Notes under the pieces: model-generated | What the model saw: only the letters and a program-made list of their open reading frames with translations | What the model was told of the DNA's origin: nothing | Database searches by the model: none | NCBI RefSeq assembly: GCF_036370855.1 | Contig: NC_088113.1 | Location: 21,844,501-21,908,500 of the forward strand | Length of the DNA: 64,000 nucleotides | Origin: Dromaius novaehollandiae | Lineage: Eukaryota; Chordata; Aves; Casuariiformes; Dromaiidae | Direction of reading: 5' to 3' | Part shown: one piece after another, positions 22,705 to 34,085 of the stretch | How positions within the stretch are numbered: the stretch's first letter is position 1 | How the letters are laid out: every line of letters starts with the position of its first letter | Made by a program: the position numbers and the translations under genes

Positions 22705-25700
22705 TTTACAGTCTTCATTCCAGCCTCTCTGGGCTGACTAGTTCTGACAAGCTTCAGAATCCCTTGTAAGGATATATGTGGGCGGCAAAACATTGTAATT
22801 GGTGTAATAAAACTGGAGTTCACATGTTTTGAAAATTTTGCTGGCTTTAAATCAAATTTAAATGAGATCTCAGTTCAATCAGTATCACAAAGTCAGTCTG
22901 ACGTTATTTCTGTGGACAGTTGAGACTGCGTTCCTTTGCAGCGCTAGTTGTTGCCAGGAGGAAAGGGGCAAATTGTCTCTTAGAAACATTCAAGTCTCTG
23001 CTATTTTGGTTTCTTAAACTCTCCAAGGCATGGACACATTGCTGAGATTTAGATACCAGTGTCATAATGTCTTCCTCACAGGGGAGGATGATGACCTACT
23101 TTAAAGCAGCTTTGTGTAATGACGCTGTATGACCGTTAATTGTGAATTTTCATACATCCTTCTGGTCATATGTCATTTCCTGAGCCTTCTCTTCTGATCT
23201 TCTGTTTTCTGAGCATTTCTGGAAGCATTACAAAGTATCTGACTTTTACACAGAAAAATCAGTCTTATTTTACTGTCTGCTTGGTGATATATGCATGCGA
23301 GGAAACAGAGGTGGAACTTCCTCTAACATGAATAGGGAGGGTGGATACAGTGGTTTTGTAAGATACACATAAGGGGTTGGATGAAGTGTTTGACAGCAGG
23401 TATGGGTAGGTAAAAACCTTGAAGGTACTGCCAGTACAGTAGAAGAATACATGTCATAGGCTGTTTTTTCTCAAGTAGTCTCTTAGGCAAATTTGGACGA
23501 TTCGCCACATTTTACTGCAAGAATTTTCTGACTTGGCGCCAAGTAAAAACACCCAACCCCTCTCCCCAGCCCCATCCTCCCAAATTTTATCAATGTGCAT
23601 TATTCCAGAATAATTAGGATCGAGGCATTAATTGCTTACCTTTGGTTGGTTATGGCTTCTGATCACTACTACACTCTATTAGTCCTGGAATAGATTCAGA
23701 CTGATGGGATGAGATTACTGCAGACTAACAGGATGAGCATTCTAAAATGGGACTCTACTCTTTAGGCTTAGCAAACCCTTTATAAATGCTCCAAGGCAAT
23801 CTCTGCAGTTCCTTCTGAAGAGGATACAGTATAAACCACATTTTGGGGTCCTTTGGTCTGAACAAATAGGCTAGTTCAGTCAGCTTTTCCTGCAATAAGT
23901 CTTCCAAATTGGCACCTTTGCCTTGTCTGTCATGTATATCTAAAATGCAATAAAACATTGCGGTCGTCCCAGTTGGAGTTACGTATTAGTCCTGAGCTGT
24001 GCTCAAGTTAGAGAAAGTATTTTAATAATAGAAAGTATTTATGTCATTTCTGTCAACAGAACAGTGTAGGTATGAATTTTGGCTTTGTCTGAAACTTTCC
24101 AGAGCTATTTTGCAAAACTGAGGACCTAAGTTGGCAGAATGTTGGGAAATTTAGTTATTCATTGTATCAGCTCATTAAAACTAGTAAACTGGAATACAGA
24201 CTTTTTCTTACTGCCTCTTTTAAAAGAGTGCCGTGTATATCTGTAAAGATTATATTGTCTTTGAAGAACCTAGGAATTATATTTTTGCATATGTGATTGA
24301 TATGGGAAGGAGACGTTAGCAAATAGAGGCTTAAGATCTGGACAAAGCAGTATGCCCTTCCTGGAAGAAAGAAGATTGTATTTGTGGATCAGCAGGCCTT
24401 CTGAGTATACCCACTGTTTCATCTTCCATTTCCTCAAAATATTTTGTGACCTGCATGAGAATTTCCATTTGTGAGCTCCATGGGTTTGTCATACCTGAAT
24501 ACAGTGTTATGCAGCAACAAATTTTGTGGAAACTGCTGTTAAAAATGTTAACTGCTTCAAATAAAATTTTGCATCAAGATGCAAAATTTAATGTCCAGAA
24601 GCCTCTTAGAGAAAGAGTGATTATAGAATGTGCCATGCAAACACAGCCACTTGAAGAAGATTTGGGGCTGATGCCATAGTATAAAGGCTGTAAGGTTGTC
24701 TCTTACCATATATTTTCCCTGATATCTACCTTTTTTTTTCTCTCAATAGCCCAACGCTCTTCTTTTTTATCTGGTAGAATCAATTCAGGCAAGTAATAAC
24801 TGAGGCTGTCTGAGGAAATGCATTTGTGTGATGTGCATACAAGAAAATTGGCTTAACTATAGGGTATCAAAGATGGAAATGGAATATGTTTGGGTTTCAG
24901 TCAGGTTGGTTGTGGTAATAGTTCATCCTTTTACCCTTGGAGAATTTTCATTCCTGCACTTACTTCATCCAGAAAGAACTCTGGGCATTTTGAGACAGGT
25001 ACCTGTGTGTGAGGAGCTGTTTGACTCAAATGTTGTGTGAATAAAGATATCCTATTGTCCAGATTACAGATCACCTACTAACTGTTCAGTGGCATTCAGC
25101 TCTCCCTCCTGTTTTCAGAAATGGCTAGGTCCAGCCTAGTCTTATTTCAGATGCTCTAGTGTTTGCCAATCCTTAGTTAGGAACATGTTTCTTTTATCTG
25201 CTTTCATACTGTTATTCCCAGTCATTTCTTTGCTGAATATTTAATTATTTCTAATTTAACGCATGACTAAATCATGGATCTGAATAGGGAAACTGTGAAT
25301 TAAATAGTATTGTTTATTGAATAGTTTCTAATTTTTTCATAGGAAGATAGTGCCATTCTAACACTGTCATGTCTTATTGCTGTATTTTCCTTCTAGAAAC
25401 TAGCTGAAATGGTAGATTTAATTCTAGAATTGAATTATGTCAGCTATTTGGATAGTACTTTGGCTATTACTGAAGAAAATTTAATGAATATAATTAAATT
25501 ATACTCAATGAAGCTTATGAAACCATGCATTTTAAATGGCGTTCCTTGTAAATCTAGCTGCTGTCATTTTTGTAAGCTCTGATGCTGAAAACCCTCACAC
25601 TTGACTCTCTCCTTCAAGTTAAATTATATTATGATTTCCATTAGTAGTTCCATTCCTGAAGGTCCATAAAACAGGTTAGGAAATGAAAAAGATGATACCA

Positions 25701-25727
25701 TCTTTACAATATAGCATATAATAGCTT

Positions 25728-25733
25728 TTTATT
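25728..25733 (-). promoter_or_regulatory. Poly(A) signal of the TGM3-like pseudogene
   Basis: AATAAA on the minus strand, about 140 bases after the stop codon of the relic's last exon. It is positioned as in the two intact paralogues. Confidence 0.5.
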
Positions 25734-28700
25734 GATTTCATGGTGCACCTTTGATTATATCACTTTACTTTGGCTGAGTAACCTGCACTTCTATGCTCCC
25801 AGTCATAATAATGTTTGAACACTGCACCTGTCATATAAACCAAGGCATAACTGAACTGATGCACAGGTTTTATCACTGAACAGGAGCCATGTCAAGAGTA
25901 ACAGATCTCTTAATGTCTGAAGAATGAGTGCAAATGAAGTCCACCTGAAGCTGCCTGGTGTCAGTCTTGCAGGGAAAGATTTCAAATTGAACAGTTGAGC
26001 TCTCCATGGGGTCCATTCTTGCCAGACTAAAAGAGAGAAGACAATTTTAAGTTCAAGCATCCAAGAAGCTCTTGCCACGTATTCTTGAGAGTCCCCAAAA
26101 ATAAGATGGTATGAAGAGTCAGAGTAAGTGGCTGCTGTGTTTGTATGCTCCTAGAACAGGTGGAGAGAACCTGCCATGTTCACAGCCCCTTCAACACTAT
26201 CCTTGATGAAATAATCAAGTTGTAATGGGTATGTGGTGAAATAGCTGAAATTCTCAACCTGCAGTAGAGAATTAGCAGTTGCAAGATACAGACTTTATCA
26301 TGAGGATGGCAGTTATATTGAGCACCTGCAAGGTGGTGGGAAAGTCTTCAAAAGGGCTCAAGTCCAGCTGTATGCATTACTGCATGCATTACCTTCAACA
26401 CTCACATTTGTGGTATTCTAGATATGCTCATGCTGTATTTTAGTGTAGTAAATGTTATTGCCTGTTGGTTTTATGCCCGTAGTTAGGAATGACTCTTGGC
26501 TGTCTGACAAAAGGAGACTGACAGCAAAACTAAGAAACAGAGAGAATGGGGAAAGAAAGTCTGCTCCAAGGAGATACTGAAGCTGATCTCCCACTGACAT
26601 GAGAATGGAGAGCTGTGCACTCTCTCCTTCCCTTCACTTCCCCAGCTTGAATCAGCTGATCTTCTAGAAGCTAATGTTGATGGGGGATACTTCTGAAACT
26701 TTCTCTTACCTGCGAGTAAGACTCCTTAGCCAAACTGTGAATGTGCAGCCCCTCAGGATCTAGACTTGGACATTACAGCCTGGGAGCAGGACTTCTGCTG
26801 GTGAGGCAGGTTAAAGGGTCAAGGGTTGGGATCTAGACCTGGATTTTGTATTCAGTGTAAATGAAGCCTCGGTGACTCACCTCATTCATTATCCAGCTTC
26901 TGGTATCTTTTTTCTGTCACACAACTTCTTGATGCTAACTCCCCCAGCATAAATATTTTGGAGACTTGTTAAAAAGTTTTTAAATAATTAACATAGCACA
27001 GAAGAGATGAGAGAACAGTTTCTGATCCGTATGATACCAATAGATGGATTTGTAAGATGTTTCATTAGAGTATGTGTCGTGGCTCTTCAGTAATTCAGTA
27101 TTTAAAGAAAAAGAGAAATTGTCACTTTTCCTCTTATCCTTCAAGGTTTGTTTTGTGTTTCTTTTGCAAACCACAAAAAGAAGAAGGATTTAAAATGTTT
27201 GCCCTTTGCGTAATTCAGCCACTAACTCCAGCACTCTGAGTTACATTTTGTCATTACGGCAGGCCATCTCTGCACTCCCTGAGCATTCTGTAATTCAAAG
27301 CTGGGCAAAGAAGGTGTAAAAATGTTCCAGATGGTAAGTGGAGAAAGCTAACATGGTGGTATTTTGTCCCAACTTAGTGACAAATTAAAAAAAAATAAAA
27401 TACAATACAATAAAATAAATTTTTAAAAAAGCTTTTATTCTGTATTTCCCACCAAAGAGAATCAGTTACTAGACAGACAGAATTTACATACTTGATTTTG
27501 AGCCGCTCTTTGAGCAGGCTACTACCTTCCGCTCTCAGGACACAGTCTGTCATCTCTTCAGACAATAGGTTGGTAAATGTGACCTGCTCATTAACTGCCT
27601 TGTGTACCACTGTTGGACCAAGGACCTACAGAGAGAAAACATTCTGCTCAACCACAGCATTTGTCTCACTTCTTTTCCATGGTCTTCTCTTTTCATTCCC
27701 ATAGCAGACCACTTTATTACCTTCTTAGGATCTCATAAACAGGGAGGAGCCAGGAATTAATGTGTGTATATATCTTCCAGCATCCGAGGTCAGGCTTGAA
27801 TCAGCCATCCAGTGTGGCTGAGGAAGAACAAACGAGGATCTACCATTCAATCCTGACTTTTTAACTAGGCCAGAGTACAGTGTTTTGTATGGTATAGTAC
27901 ATGATACTTGTCAGAGTGAGAACAGGATAAGAATATAATTATTAGCTTGTTATATATGGGTAACTACTGTGGTGGTTTAAGTCAGATTAGTTTAATTTAA
28001 GGTAGGTGAAGGTTTAGAATTAGAAAATATTGGAGGTTTGAGACAGAGATGAATCGTGGTGTCTGAGGCAAAAAAATTTATAATGCCACATAGCAATAAA
28101 CGTATGCATAACCTTATTTTGACTAAGATAAGGTTGTGTTGGCATATCTGGTCATCTTGTGTAGATATTATACTGTTAATTAGCATAATACAAGAGAAGT
28201 CCAGCACCCCCATTGCATTTCTCTATCATTCAATGTATGTTTATACGGGGGTTTCCATCTGCAGAAGCACAACCCCTTTTTGAAACTTAGTTACTGATTT
28301 GAAATAGTTTAGTTCAGATGTCCACCCTAATAGGCCAGCTCTGTTACCTGCATGATACAGCACAGAAGGCTATTTACAAAGTGACTAGAATTTGGTATTC
28401 AGAAAGCAGAACTAGCAAAAATTCAAACTTTTAATTCCTATGTATAACCTTCGTTTTCCTATATGCTACTGAGAGAGTGATTTGGGATAGCTGATCTAGT
28501 CTGGAGGCTCTGAAAGACTGAGAATTACCATATTCCCTCTACGTTGTTTCCAGCCTGGTAGACAGGCAGCATTTGATCCTGTGTCTGATACAGCATATGA
28601 ATGTGCTGAAATGCCCAAAACAAGTTAAGCTGGTTTAAACAGATGTGATAGGCTATTTGAATCCAGGAGTGTCCCTGGACAGACACAGCATGTGGTCTTT

Positions 28701-29433
28701 TCTGTAAGACTAAGAATTGCTTTCTGTCCATTGTACAACATTTGACAGAAGTCAGCCTTAAGTGGAAAAAAGCTTCCAGTTCTAATTGGTAATCAATGGG
28801 AAGATGGGACAGAGAGAGACAGAGAGAGATGATCTGATCTTATAACACACACAGCAAAGAGAACGTTATCAGTGCTATGTCAGCAAACATTGATAAGAAC
28901 AACAGCTATGCCATGGAGTAGTTTGCTTTTCTCTAGTGTATTTCATTTCACTTGCATCATAAGGCCTATTACTAGAGCAATATAATGACAGCCCAAGATT
29001 GAATCACCTTCAAGAAAGATTTCACTTCCCATATTCTTTCCCATGGTTCTAGTTGCTGCTTTCCAGCACTTGTCTTGCTGAGGATGGAAAAGAGACTAGC
29101 TTTTACCTTGGTGGTGCTAAAAGGGTCCTGAAGTATGATATCCTTCTCCACTAGAAGTGAGGCTCCCTGTTTGGCTTCACACATAGCAATCACTAGGATC
29201 TTCCTGTCATCTGTCAGAGAGTTTTTGTACTGGGAGTAGGAAATCTTGAATGAAGTCTCTTTCACTGGAATGCAAATAGAGGCAGAAATTCCCCCTTTTA
29301 TATTTTCTGTGTCTCAAGTACCAGCTGAGATATCTGTAGTGTATCTATATTTTAAGGGGCAAGGATGCTATCACCTTGGGGTGTCCATTTGTGGGTCTTG
29401 ACAGCCTATAGGCATGTGTCTACCTGTGTTTAC

Positions 29434-29552
29434 CTGTCCATAATTCCATGTTTCTTGCTGGATATACTTTTCCAGTCCCTGAAATATGCTTCCACTGTCA
29501 TTCAGGACATAGTTCTGTCACTCCTTTTCATTAGCTGTATAGACATCAACAT
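29434..29552 (-). pseudogene. Exon 4 of the TGM3-like pseudogene with in-frame TGA
   Basis: The frame reads DVDVYTANEKE, TGA (29518-29520), [18 protein letters not shown], then WNYGQ at the donor. The intact paralogue has [15 protein letters not shown], so the stop replaces Arg. The acceptor and the donor (GTAAAC) are intact and the length of 119 bases is conserved. Confidence 0.9.
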
Positions 29553-30062
29553 CTAGAAACAGAATGAGACAAGTTAGCTGGAAGGACAGTTGTTTTTCTC
29601 TAACTGGAAATCTCTTTTCCCTGGGAGTTCTAAGGAACAGGTCAGGCTGCCTGTGCATTCAGGCTTAAGGCTCCCTGCTACACCTCTGTAATCATTTACA
29701 GAATGAATGACATGTGTGAAGTTCCTTTGATGGGAACTGAAAATACTCCTATCCCTTCACTGTTCTCAGTATGTATCTTACTGGTAGATAGTGCTTGATT
29801 TACAGCTGAACACAATATCAGAGGAAAAAAAATAGAGAATAAATATTTTAAATATTTCCTGCCTCTGATTTCTTACTGTCCTAGCAAGAGGCTGGATCTT
29901 CAGTGTAGTGCAACACTGAAAAAGGAATGAGAACAAGGCCCTTGATGCTGAGCAAAAAATCGTACTGCAGCTTTCACAGACAGATATGTGCTTTACTGTG
30001 GCACCCAGATTTCCCAACTGAGACAATGAGTTATCTGAAGGACACGATACATTAAAACATAT

Positions 30063-30302
30063 CTGGTCACCACAGATTGAAGAGTAGCACAAACTGGCCC
30101 AAGAGTGTAGAAGGGACCTCGTTCCCAGAAACAATCTGGCGTTTGAGTTTGTATCATCCAATGACAGCATTTGCTGGTCTGGATATCATGGAGGTCATGT
30201 AGCCAGCCTCGCTGGGCTCTTGGATGGCACTCCAGCCACTGGCGCCCTCCTCAGAAAGGTGAAATATAGCCTTAGTCTGCTGCCATTCTGCTGGGGATGG
30301 TC
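30063..30302 (-). pseudogene. Exon 3 of the TGM3-like pseudogene: two stops and destroyed donor
   Basis: The frame reads HLSEEGASGWSAIQEPSEAG and then PANAVIG, TGA (30154-30156), YKL. In the intact gene the stop position is Arg in VIGRYNL, encoded CGA, so this is a C-to-T change. A second TGA at 30067-30069 replaces the Cys after NPW/NLW. The donor dinucleotide at 30061-30062 reads AT instead of GT on the minus strand. The exon length, 240 bases, is unchanged. Confidence 0.9.
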
Positions 30303-32577
30303 CTGCCAGAGGAAACTGGAGACTGCAATACTGAGTGAGAACAGTGAGTGATCACTCAGGGGTCAGTGATGATCTCAATTCCCTATTTTTTTGAGTATGT
30401 TGAAGGGTTATGGCTTACCAGACCAAATGTTCATTCAGTGTAAACAAGCTGCACTAAAATCCACAGAATCATACTATGCAGCCCTTTGTGTTAAATGCAT
30501 GACCCGCTAAAGATGAATATGTCCATAATCATTCTAGACAAGTGAAGAGGTGAGCCCTTACTCTGAAAACCTGACAGTTTAAAAATACCTAGGCAGGATG
30601 GGCCATACATTTTAATATGCATTTCATTAAGAATTAACAGATGCATGGAGAATTTTTTGGAGAAGCCTTCTGGGAAGATACAGGTGGAAGTCTTGGTGAA
30701 TGGGGTCATGTAGGCTGTTCCAGAGATAGGGAAATCTGTAGTAGAAGGCATGAAGGTAAACAAGGGGAGTGTAAACAGGTGAAGTGGAGTGTCAGGAGAG
30801 GAGAGCAGCAGGTGATGATGGTCTATGAGAGGCAGAGAGGGCCCACAGAATGAAGACATCTTGCAACGTAGCAAGTAGGCCCTTAGGAGTGGAGATATAT
30901 GTTTGCTTTTTGAATGTGAAGATGGCCCTTACCTTTCTGTTAATGATTACTTTAACTGTCTGCTACCTTGGGGTATAGACTGAACTTTAAAATGAGAGCC
31001 CCTAAGCCTAACAAGCCTACAGACTAAAGGCAATGAATCCTGAATGATAGACTCAACAAGGTTTAAATAATTCAAGAAGGAGCCATATAGGAAGCTGTGG
31101 GATACAGGCAGTTTGGGAGCTGGAGTAACCTGTGTGTAAGGTGAGTGCTATGGGGGAATTACCTGTGCTTGCAATAAATGTAAAGTTGTCTCCAGACTGT
31201 ACATTTGTTTGGAAGTTCAGGGTGATAGTAAAGGCCTGTCCTCTCCTCAAGATTGTTTCTGTGCTGCTATAGTCAGAGGTGTGGTGTGCAGCTTTATTCA
31301 GCTTGGATTGCCAGTTGACATTTGCTGTTTTGGGGGCTAGAAAAATACAAGGCAAATTAATTTGGAGCATTGTTCCTTTAAACTTGTTCATCTTATTTGC
31401 TTGTTTAATGTTAGTCATTTTATCATGTTTAACTAGAGTTATCCATATATGTTCTAGGAAAATACAGAAAAATCCACTGTTAAAATGTTATTTAAAAAAC
31501 TGCAACAACAAACAAGCTGGTAAAATATCTTTTCTGCAAGTATCTATCAGAGATAGAATCATCTCTTCAAACTTAAAAAAGAAAATTGTTTTTAGATAAG
31601 AATTTGTGCATGAGAGACAAGTTCTCTGAATGGGTGTTTTTTTTTCTGTTTCACCATGTTCCTGCCCCTTTTGTGGGGATCTCTAGTTCCCAAAATGCTT
31701 TATAGATGTACAAAAACAAATATCAAGACTCTCATGAGTAAGTGCATGCCTGGTCCTGAAACACTGTATGAGAGATGATGAATAGAAGGACAGTATCTTC
31801 ACTGTCAGTCTTGCAGGTTGACTTGTCATGTATCTTTATCTCATTTAATTTACAGTCTTGTTGCTTGCAACTGGGTGTTTTTTCACGCTCTGGAAAAAGA
31901 CAGCTATAGGAGAACAGATGGTAGGATTAAGAGAGGGGTATCCTGAGGCAGTGCTTTGGGTTGCTCTATTGCCTCCAGATAGATTGCTGTCTGTATTTAA
32001 AATGGAACACAGAAGAACAGATTGCAAAAGCTTTCAACCTGTCTTGTTCCATGACCTATACAAAAAAATGGGGGGGAGGGGGGAGACACAAGAGGAAAAA
32101 AAAATGGATCCATCTGTGAACACACCTGTATTTGAGAGACGGCCTTCCCCTGTTAAGATGTCACAGAGGAATTTCACTTGAAGAAAATTTCCTGCCAAGA
32201 CTTGAGCATGTTAACCCTTTGCAGGCTTTATGGCAACAATTCCGTCATTTTCCTGAACTAAGATACAGAAGTTGGTTTAGCACCACCTTGAATCACTTGG
32301 AATGAGACTGATATCTATGGAAATTAGTAGCATTTTGCCATAGAAATGGAAAGAGTGGGGTTTGTTATTTTGCTGTCTTTGCTGTGTGGAATTATATTAT
32401 GTGAAGACGTGATGTAGCCATAATTAAAATAATTTTTCAGCTCTTTGTAAGAAACATGAATGTGCAGATGCAGTTCTGAGGCTGCAGCAAGTTCCTTTCC
32501 CATAGTCTGGGAACATAGGCATGTTTGGGCCTTTTCAGTTAAGTGAAGGGTCTTTGTCTCAGATATGTCACCTTTTT

Positions 32578-32628
32578 AAAAACAAAAAAACAAAAAAAAA
32601 CCCAAAAAACCCCAAACAAACAAAAAAG
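32578..32628. repeat. A-rich low-complexity tract
   Basis: A run of A interrupted by C (CAAAAAAAAACCCAAAAAAC pattern) over about 50 bases. Confidence 0.85.
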
Positions 32629-33944
32629 ACTTTGTTGATAGGACCACTGTGATTTAGTCACGTGACATAAAATGGCTAGAGAAATTTCCTGCTTGCATCA
32701 TGACTTTATTTTCCTGGCTTAAATATGCTTTACTGAAAAGGACCCACAGAAAACAGTAACTCTTATGTCAAGCCCTCTAATTAAAGAGCAAGTTAGAGCT
32801 TGTTCCTGGAGGGCACTTGGGCTCAGAGTTTGAAAAGAAGCGAGTCTTGCAACACTTAGCCCCTGCGTATCCTACCACTATGTATCCTGAACTGCGCGAA
32901 TTAAATGCCCAGGCTCTTCATACAAGTGTACAAGAGAAAAAGGTGTCTGAGGTGCTGAATCTGGGACCTATCTAAGCTGGCCAGGATTAATATGCAAGAA
33001 AAAGAGGTAGATCTTAGAGCAGATCACTAGCAGTGTACTGATGCAGAAAACTAAAAGCATTTTGCATGTCTGCAAATAAAACGTAGCATATCTAGAATTT
33101 AGTAGCAACTGAACCATGGTTTTGAGGATACTGGTGGAACTGTGACATTTAAGGACCTAATAAATGTTGGTAAGGCTTTCAGAGAGGAATGTCAGAGGTA
33201 AAGACAAGATGTAGAACAGAATAAGAGGGAATACCTGGAGAAATAGGAAAGAGTAAAGAAGGCAGTGGGTACCACTGGTTAGCTCGAAGAATTTGCTGTT
33301 TTCATATTTTGACTTCCCTTTGCACAAAGTCAATGGTTACAAAGGTATTTTGAGTGAATACTTCCAAGAGATTACCAGAAAATGGTTTATGTGTGGCACC
33401 AAAGCACAGTAAAGTTTAATGCCAGGTTTTTACCATGTGTACTTCAAACTTCTCCTTCTTTTACTCTTCTTCATAGTTTGATTTCTAATCTTGTCACTAT
33501 ACTTTTTCTTTTTCTGCTCTCAGTATCTGTCTTTTGGAAAAGCTTTTTCAATAATCCTGTTAATGCATTCATGAGTGTACAGTTGGACAGACTTCTAAAA
33601 AAAAATTAGCAAGGTAAGTGATTATCCTCTAATGAGTAGACTTTGGGAGCACACTCATAAGCAGAAGTCTGCAAAATCAGGGGTTACTTCTAAAAATGCT
33701 GACCATTATGCACACAGGACCCTTGTCACTTCTTACTTCTAAGAGAAAGATGTAGCTATGACAGAAAAAATCCTGAGGTTAGAGTGTAAATAGACTCTGT
33801 ATTTGTATGTGTTTATATGTGAATTATTTGGCACATCTAACTATAGATCTTTCTAGTTAATATGGGAGTGAGAACAAGTGCAGTACTATACATAGGTATC
33901 ATTTGGATTGTATTTCTACTGAGGAGCAGACAGGCTAACATACT

Positions 33945-34085
33945 AACTTTGTCGGGAGGTGGACGTGGGAGTCCAGAGGCTACCAGGTGACCTGTCCGAG
34001 GCCATTCATCATTTCAGTATTGGAGAGGGATTAGAATCCGGGCTTTCTGTGTGGTGGTTTGATGCTCAGATCGCTAGCCAACAGT
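33945..34085 (+). mobile_element. MIR-like (CORE-SINE) fragment
   Basis: The sequence AGGTGACCTGTCCGAGGCC, then GGGATTAGAATCCGGGC, then a GATGCTCAGATCGCTAGCC tail follows the MIR core order (removal of previously counted items, 'aacttgcccaaggtcac ... gggattcgaacc'). It is ancient and diverged. Confidence 0.5.

Larger units (their letters stand above)
15787..25727. other. Intergenic DNA between EPB42 exon 2 and the TGM3-like pseudogene
   Basis: This holds about 9.9 kb without a supported gene. EPB42 exon 1, which should be only a few codons, lies here if it survives but could not be picked out. The part from 16400 to 17800 is pyrimidine rich on the plus strand. From 18100 on the sequence is A/T rich with scattered old repeats. 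Open frames here are short and show no family similarity. Confidence 0.6.
25873..31336 (-). pseudogene. TGM3-like transglutaminase pseudogene lacking the catalytic core
   Basis: Six exons are recognisable by alignment to the two intact neighbours: exon 2 (31163-31336; WQSKLNKAAHHTSDYSSTE, LRRGQAFTITLNF), exon 3 (30063-30302), exon 4 (29434-29552), exon 11 (29107-29264; FKISYSQYKNSLTDDRKI), exon 12 (27492-27625; VLGPTVVHKAVNEQVTFTN, DCVLRAEGSSLL) and exon 13 (25873-26026; ending VTLDMAPVQ and stop). Exon 3 has two stops and a lost donor, and exon 4 has one stop. Exons 5-10, which carry the catalytic Cys, His and Asp and the calcium sites, are gone: only 169 bases separate exon 4 from exon 11. 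The phases of exons 4 and 11 (0 versus 1) do not fit together. Exons 2, 11, 12 and 13 are open with good splice sites. The first exon was not identified; a weak candidate is at 35098-35105. The exon lengths 174, 240, 119 and 134 equal those of a functional neighbour, which proves origin by tandem duplication. Confidence 0.9.

Noticed and set aside
29778-30170. Minus-strand frame of 130 codons next to pseudogene exon 3
   Set aside because: It uses the wrong frame of exon 3; the homologous frame is the one broken by two stops.
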